From Bradyrhizobium sp. WBOS07 (GTDB lineage Bacteria; Pseudomonadota; Alphaproteobacteria; Rhizobiales; Xanthobacteraceae): a stretch of DNA of 64,000 nt. The stretch is from NCBI RefSeq assembly GCF_024585165.1, contig NZ_CP029008.1, forward strand, positions 3,472,001-3,536,000. Reading direction: 5' to 3'. The notes beneath the pieces were generated by a model. The model was not told the origin of the DNA. It did no database searches and saw only the letters and a list, made by a program, of their open reading frames with translations. Both the position numbers and the translations under genes were made by a program. Below, piece by piece: positions 60,250 through 64,000 of this stretch. How positions within the stretch are numbered: position 1 is the first letter of the stretch; the number at the start of each line of letters is the position of its first letter.

Positions 60250-60506
60250 CATGCCTGGTTACCGGCGCGCGGATCCCTCTCCTCCCGGGTCAGGCGCAGC
60301 GCGAAGGCGCGGATCGCGGGCGCGGCCAGGAGCACGATCGGCAGCATGGCGGCCCAGGCGACCAGCCACGACGCCATCCAGTGGCCGAGGAAGATCGTCG
60401 CGCTGCCGACGGGCAAGCTGGCGATCCCCGCCGCGATCAGCGAGGTCAGTCCGGACTGGATGATCCCGAACACGAAATGACTGTAGCGGCGGGGAATGCC
60501 GAGCAT
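60249..60506 (-). CDS. DUF2798-like small membrane protein
   Basis: An 85-residue protein with two helices, FVFGIIQSGLTSLIAAGIAS and WLVAWAAMLPIVLLAAPAI, starting LGIPRRYSHF and ending in a charged tail. The pattern R/KxxxxxxFxxxxSxxxxxxxxxxxT matches the DUF2798 family of small inner-membrane proteins. The ATG at 60506 is chosen over a reading from 60686 because the leader there is not protein-like. Confidence 0.65.
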   Translation of the reverse strand: MLGIPRRYSHFVFGIIQSGLTSLIAAGIASLPVGSATIFLGHWMASWLVAWAAMLPIVLLAAPAIRAFALRLTREERDPRAGNQA

Positions 60507-60849
60507 GACGGACCCATGTTGTTGGCCGTCATCACGGCAAGCAAGGCACATGCCGCCGCGTGCATCGGAAGCCGTTGGCGGGTCCGGTCTGCGTTGCGTC
60601 TCCCCCCAGCGGCGCAAAGAACGCGACTGGATGCAGCCCAGGAACTCTGTTCTTGGTCGGAGAACCACGGGGTAACCTACCGTCAACCAACAGATTTTCC
60701 TTGTCGCGGGAATATGACCGCGATCAGCATGTCTGCTGGCGGCGGCATCATCCGTAGCCGCCCGGAATTGATCTGACGCAGGTTTGGGATTGGACTGCGC
60801 GCGCCCGTGGCCTTGGGGGCGAGGCCGTCACGCGCGATCGGTGCCAGCC
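60507..60849. other. 343-bp intergenic region with no gene
   Basis: Open frames on both strands are short and have no start with a credible ribosome-binding site. I see no repeat or RNA here. Confidence 0.5.
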
Positions 60850-61083
60850 ATGCCGCTCTATTTCTTTCGTATCCGGAATGGCCGTTATTCCGGCTGCGCC
60901 GACCAGGCGACGGAATTTGCCGATCGCGATTCGGCCTGGAAAGAGATGACCAATGTCTGCGCCGACATGACCGCCGGCATTGCGCGCAAGCTCCAGGAAA
61001 ATTCCGAATGGCACATGGAGCTGCTGGACGAGGCCAAGGAGCCCGTCTTCCGGATCCGCATCGTCGCCGAAACCCTCGACTAG
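60850..61083 (+). CDS. DUF6894-like small protein
   Basis: A 77-residue protein, MPLYFFRIRNGRYSGCADQA then TEFADRDSAWKEMTNVCADM, that fits the short 'PxYFFxxxxG...xxEFxDxxxAWxE' layout of DUF6894, frequent in Bradyrhizobium. Function unknown. The ATG at 60850 precedes the conserved core. Confidence 0.72.
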   Translation: MPLYFFRIRNGRYSGCADQATEFADRDSAWKEMTNVCADMTAGIARKLQENSEWHMELLDEAKEPVFRIRIVAETLD

Positions 61084-61103
61084 GACGAGGCTCGAGGCCG
61101 GCT

Positions 61104-61358
61104 TCAGTCCGCGCTGGGCAGCCGCCGCATGGTGAATTCGATGTCGCCGTCCGGCAGTTCGCGCCAGGTCTCGACCGCACTCATATAGCCGGCCTTGGGG
61201 TAGCGGGCGAAGAAGGCCTGGGCGCGTTCCCGCGCCGCCGCGCGCGGCAGCGTGAAGGTCTCGCGCAGATAGCCGTCGCCGAAAGTTGGGCCGGGCTTGC
61301 CGGCCGCCTTGCGCCGGCGCGCCATCCGCTCGGCGAGATCCCGCGGACGATCGGCCAT
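61104..61358 (-). CDS. hypothetical protein, 84 residues
   Basis: MADRPRDLAERMARRRKAAG then PTFGDGYLRETFTLPRAAAR, with YPKAGYMSAVETWRELPDGD and a final FTMRRLPSAD. A strong GGAGGGCAGG site lies before the ATG at 61358, a good sign that it is translated. No family recognised; the PxxGYxxAVExWR stretch may be a conserved motif. Confidence 0.6.
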   Translation of the reverse strand: MADRPRDLAERMARRRKAAGKPGPTFGDGYLRETFTLPRAAARERAQAFFARYPKAGYMSAVETWRELPDGDIEFTMRRLPSAD

Positions 61359-61464
61359 GTCCTGCCCTCCTCTACGCGCTACGCTCAGAGGCAAATGTAG
61401 GGCGCGGGCCGGCCGAAGAGGAGTCCTGTCCGAAGGCCTGTGCTGCCCCCGGACGAAGCTTTGG

Positions 61465-61764
61465 TCAGTTGGCGGCCGTGCCGCTCTTGGTCTTCTTCGG
61501 CGCGCTGCTTGCGGCCGATGCCTTCGGCGCCGCCGGCTGCTTCGGCGGATCGGCGCGCATGCCGCCCCAGGGATCGTTGGACGCCTTGGACTCCGGAATC
61601 TTCTTCAGCGTTTCCTTGTAGGCCTTCTCGCGCTCGGCTTCCGCGGCCTTCTCCTCGGGGGACTTGCTCGGGCCATCCTGCATCAAATTGATATTGGGCA
61701 TTTGCGCATAGGCAGTTCCCGCCAGCGCCGCCAGCAGCACCGCCGCCATACGGAAAAGCTTCAT
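61465..61764 (-). CDS. small exported hypothetical protein
   Basis: A 99-residue protein with a clear signal peptide (residues 1-20, FRMAAVLLAALAGTAYA) followed by a lysine/glutamate-rich helical part (PEEKAAEAEREKAYKETLKK) and a Lys/Pro/Ala-rich tail. Probably periplasmic; function unknown. Confidence 0.65.
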   Translation of the reverse strand: MKLFRMAAVLLAALAGTAYAQMPNINLMQDGPSKSPEEKAAEAEREKAYKETLKKIPESKASNDPWGGMRADPPKQPAAPKASAASSAPKKTKSGTAAN

Positions 61765-61826
61765 CGTCTACTCCTTGATCATCCATGAGGCACGGATCGC
61801 CCGCGCCGGGGGCCGTCAGGGGCCCG

Positions 61827-61961
61827 CTAGGACCGGTCCGACCGGCACGATTTGGGCCCATGCAGCCAATCGTCCCAGATCGGGCCGCATTTGGTGCACC
61901 CGCTCAGCGCGAAGCCGAGGGCGATCATACCAAAGACGAGGACACACCGACGCAACATCAT
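61827..61961 (-). CDS. 44-residue lipoprotein
   Basis: A 44-codon frame begins MMLRRCVLVFGMIALGFALS and goes on to GCTKCGPIWDDWLHG, with the lipobox L-S-G-C. The short mature peptide has three cysteines. It lies divergent from the thioesterase gene at 62106. The 44-residue length fits entericidin-like or small lipoproteins, but the similarity is limited. Confidence 0.55.
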   Translation of the reverse strand: MMLRRCVLVFGMIALGFALSGCTKCGPIWDDWLHGPKSCRSDRS

Positions 61962-62105
61962 CCACCCGTTCCCAAGCAAGGCATCATACCGGTCCAAGTC
62001 GGGCATTTTCAAGCCGACTGCACCGCCGCGAGACCGGTGACTTTGCCGCGCCGATGCGCACACAATGGGACGAAACATCCGGCAATACAGGAGAGCACGA
62101 CAGCA

Positions 62106-62570
62106 ATGCAAAGCCAGCCAGACGCCGAATTCGGCCTCCCCGACGCTAGACGCATCCTCGGCGAGGTTTTTGCGCCCTGGGTCCAGGACCTCAACCTCGC
62201 GGTCGAGCGCCTCGAACACGCGCAGCCGGCGGACGCGCCGGACTGGCAGCCGGGCGCGCTGCTGCGCATGCCGTTCTCGGAGCGGTTGTGCCGCCATGGC
62301 GGCGTGGTCTGCGGCCAGGCCCTGATGGCGCTCGCCGACACCGCGATGGTGATCGCGATCCTTGCGGCCAATCGTGGCTATCGTCCGATGACGACGGTCG
62401 ACCAGACCACGCATTTCATGCGCGCGGTGTCCTCGTCGGACGTGCTGGCGGACGCGCGCGTGGTGCGGCTCGGGCGCACCATGAGCTTCGGCCGCGTCAC
62501 GCTGCTGTCGGCGACCGACAACAAGCCGGCCGCGATGATATCCAGCGCGTTCGCGATGTTGCCGGGCTGA
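62106..62570 (+). CDS. PaaI-like thioesterase
   Basis: The 154-residue hotdog protein: GALLRMPFSERLCRHGGVVC then GQALMALADTAMVIAI, with the HGG loop and an Asp on the helix, and TTVDQTTHFMRAVSSSDVLA then RVVRLGRTMSFGRVTLL. Probably hydrolyses acyl-CoA or aryl-CoA. GGAG stands 11 bases before the ATG. An in-frame reading upstream to 61785 is not supported. Confidence 0.8.
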   Translation: MQSQPDAEFGLPDARRILGEVFAPWVQDLNLAVERLEHAQPADAPDWQPGALLRMPFSERLCRHGGVVCGQALMALADTAMVIAILAANRGYRPMTTVDQTTHFMRAVSSSDVLADARVVRLGRTMSFGRVTLLSATDNKPAAMISSAFAMLPG

Positions 62571-62674
62571 TCAAAAAGCGAGAGCCGCGCGCGCAAAGCG
62601 TACCGCGGCTCTCCATCACGATCGCATCGAGACCCCAGCCGCGACTGCGGCGGCGCTTCGGTCCGCTCTTCCAG

Positions 62675-62968
62675 CTACTTGCCGAGCACCTCGTCAGCCG
62701 CCGTGACGATGCTGGCGGTCGGATTCTTTCCGCAATAGGCACCAAACTTCTTGGCGTTCGCAATGAACACGTCGGTGTCGATGATCGCGTTGTCCTCGTC
62801 GCCCTTGTACCAGCCATCCATCCAGGTCAGCACGACCTGGATGTTGTCTTCGCCGCTCTCGAGGAACTGCTTGCAGCTCATGGTCGAAAGGTCCCATTTG
62901 ACGGCGTGGGCGGGCATCGACGACAGCGAGAGCGCAGCGGCGAACAGAAGCGAAAGCGTGGTCTTCAT
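62675..62968 (-). CDS. HdeA/HdeB-like periplasmic protein
   Basis: The 97-residue protein starts with a signal peptide (residues 1-22, TTLSLLFAAALSLSSMPAHA) and matches the HdeA fold: TMSCKQFLESGEDNIQVVLT then WMDGWYKGDEDNAIIDTDV and KKFGAYCGKNP. The two cysteines, about 42 apart, form the HdeA disulfide. HdeA proteins protect periplasmic proteins at low pH. Substrate range in rhizobia is unknown. Confidence 0.8.
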   Translation of the reverse strand: MKTTLSLLFAAALSLSSMPAHAVKWDLSTMSCKQFLESGEDNIQVVLTWMDGWYKGDEDNAIIDTDVFIANAKKFGAYCGKNPTASIVTAADEVLGK

Positions 62969-63150
62969 CGGAATCTCCATCGGCGCCGTGACGCCATAAA
63001 AGAAAAGCTTGCAGGGAAATCGGCGGAGATGCTCTCCGCTCGAACGTCGTAAACGAAGTCTGAAGCGCCATGCGGGCAGCGCCGATATTGAGTTTAGTTC
63101 AACGTAATTTCTATGCATTACTCCACAATCATCGTGATGGACCGACGCCG

Positions 63151-63393
63151 ATGATCGAGAAGCGTACAGCGCAACGTCACCGCGTTTTCAAAGGTGGAAC
63201 GATCACCTTCGAAAACAACGGCATCGCCTGCACGGTGCGAAACATGTCGGCGGGCGGCGCGGCGATCGACCTCGACGCTCCCGTCACGTTACCGCAATCG
63301 TTCACGCTCTCGATCGCGCGCGACGAGTTCGTGCGGAATTGTCGCACAGTTTGGCGCCGTGACAAGCGCGTCGGCCTCGCCTTTGTGCCTTAG
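63151..63393 (+). CDS. PilZ domain protein (c-di-GMP binding)
   Basis: An 80-residue single PilZ domain: IEKRTAQRHRVFKGGTITF, with the RxxxR loop (RTAQRHR), CTVRNMSAGGAAIDLDAPV with the (D/N)xSxxG loop as NMSAGG, and FVRNCRTVWRRDKRVGLAF. The two motifs would bind c-di-GMP. The ATG at 63151 puts the RxxxR motif close to the N-terminus as usual. Confidence 0.85.
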   Translation: MIEKRTAQRHRVFKGGTITFENNGIACTVRNMSAGGAAIDLDAPVTLPQSFTLSIARDEFVRNCRTVWRRDKRVGLAFVP

Positions 63394-63777
63394 CGCCCGC
63401 GATGTGAACGAGCGTTCGCATCGCATCCACAATGCAATGATGATTACGCGGCACGGCGACGGCAACGCCAGCGCAGGCTTGCGGTCACCCGCGCGGCAGG
63501 CGCGGCCGCCTCGTCGTCGATCCCGCAAGTGAGGCGGCGCGGCCGCCGGCCCTGCGCCTGCCCCGAGGCAGCGGTCAGCGCCGGCACGGCTGGCCGCGAT
63601 GACCAAAACCCTCATCGGCGCAATCCCCTTCGTCTGGGGTACAAACTCGCCCGCCATCGCGGAATAGCAAATGCCGCGGGTTCAAGGGCTTGTGGAGGCC
63701 TCAGCAAATCTTGATCGGCAAGGACTTCGCCCGACCGCATTCGTGCCTATCTGTCCGCCCGCAGGGGACTTTCACGG
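63394..63777. other. 384-bp region without a clear gene
   Basis: Only short, arginine/proline-rich open frames on both strands. One 22-codon frame at 63599-63667 (MTKTLIGAIPFVWGTNSPAI...) might be the stump of a lost gene or chance. No repeat or RNA seen. Confidence 0.4.
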
Positions 63778-64000
63778 ATGTTACGGATCATTGCTCATGC
63801 GGCGCTGCTCGCCGGCGCGCTCGCGCTTGGTGCCTGCGGCTTTGCCGACAGCCGCGCGCCGGTGCCCGAGTTCATGCGCATCAAGGAGGCCGAGCAACCC
63901 CCGCCCGAAGCGCCTCCCGACGTCAAGCGTGTGGTGCGCGAGCAGATCGATGTGGTTTTCCTCGCCACCTCCTATCCGCGCGAGGTGCACGTCGCCCCGC
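63778..64000 (+). CDS. lipoprotein, 5' part, cut by window edge
   Basis: The ATG at 63778 opens a frame to the window end: LRIIAHAALLAGALALGACG with the lipobox L-G-A-C, then FADSRAPVPEFMRIKEAEQP and PPDVKRVVREQIDVVF. Typical of a small outer-membrane or periplasmic lipoprotein; the rest is outside the window. Confidence 0.75.
   Translation, partial: MLRIIAHAALLAGALALGACGFADSRAPVPEFMRIKEAEQPPPEAPPDVKRVVREQIDVVFLATSYPREVHVAP

Noticed and set aside
63289..63657. Minus-strand frame behind the PilZ gene
   Set aside because: It overlaps PilZ and is Arg/Ala-rich with no features; no gene supported.

Overview
The window looks like a chromosomal segment of a slow-growing alphaproteobacterium of the Bradyrhizobium/Rhodopseudomonas group. 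The reasons are very high GC, dense gene packing, RecA, PurC and EgtB/EgtD sequences of the type known from that group, a GTTC-N7-GTTC LexA box in front of recA, and several families of short palindromic intergenic repeats common in these genomes. The genus is an inference from recognised protein sequences, not from a search. There are no rRNA or tRNA genes, no phage or IS transposase, and no CRISPR array.

Region by region. 1-8.2 kb: the 5' part of an acyl-CoA synthetase, an exported SecD-like protein, a membrane protein with a cyclic-nucleotide-binding domain, murI, an HpcH-type aldolase, an E2-acyltransferase-like protein, rpsD, a small ParE-type toxin/antitoxin pair and a threonine-aldolase-type lyase. 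8.2-17 kb: two tandem serine hydrolases, a macrodomain protein, monothiol glutaredoxin, an ergothioneine pair (egtB-egtD), an LtrA-like membrane protein and bolA. 17-28.3 kb: an acyltransferase-3 protein and the purine genes purL, purQ, purS and purC. These are interleaved with a thioesterase, a DMT exporter, a TetR/Rid divergent pair with two palindromic operators, a Bug-type binding protein coupled to purQ, and corA. 28.3-37.7 kb: LysR/PEP-mutase-family pair, then a seven-gene run (OsmC, acyl-CoA-dehydrogenase-like flavoprotein, rhodanese, NitT-type ABC transporter, cyanase) divergent from a TetR gene.

37.7-49.4 kb: LysR, wrbA, an MFS transporter, an exported amidohydrolase, a TrmJ methyltransferase fused to a DUF559-like nuclease domain, icd, a MloK1-like cyclic-nucleotide-gated potassium channel and alaS. 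49.4-54.6 kb: a tandem glycine riboswitch followed by gcvT-gcvH-gcvP. 54.7-59 kb: three tandem paralogues of a DUF1835-like family downstream of recA. 59-64 kb: mostly small hypothetical, lipoprotein, thioesterase, HdeA-like and PilZ genes, a candidate small RNA, and the start of a lipoprotein cut off by the window edge.

Most of the window is housekeeping. The parts most worth following up are the cyanase/rhodanese/OsmC operon, the TrmJ-DUF559 fusion, the DUF1835-like triplet next to recA, the TetR/Rid operator pair, and the repeat families, some of which sit inside operons.
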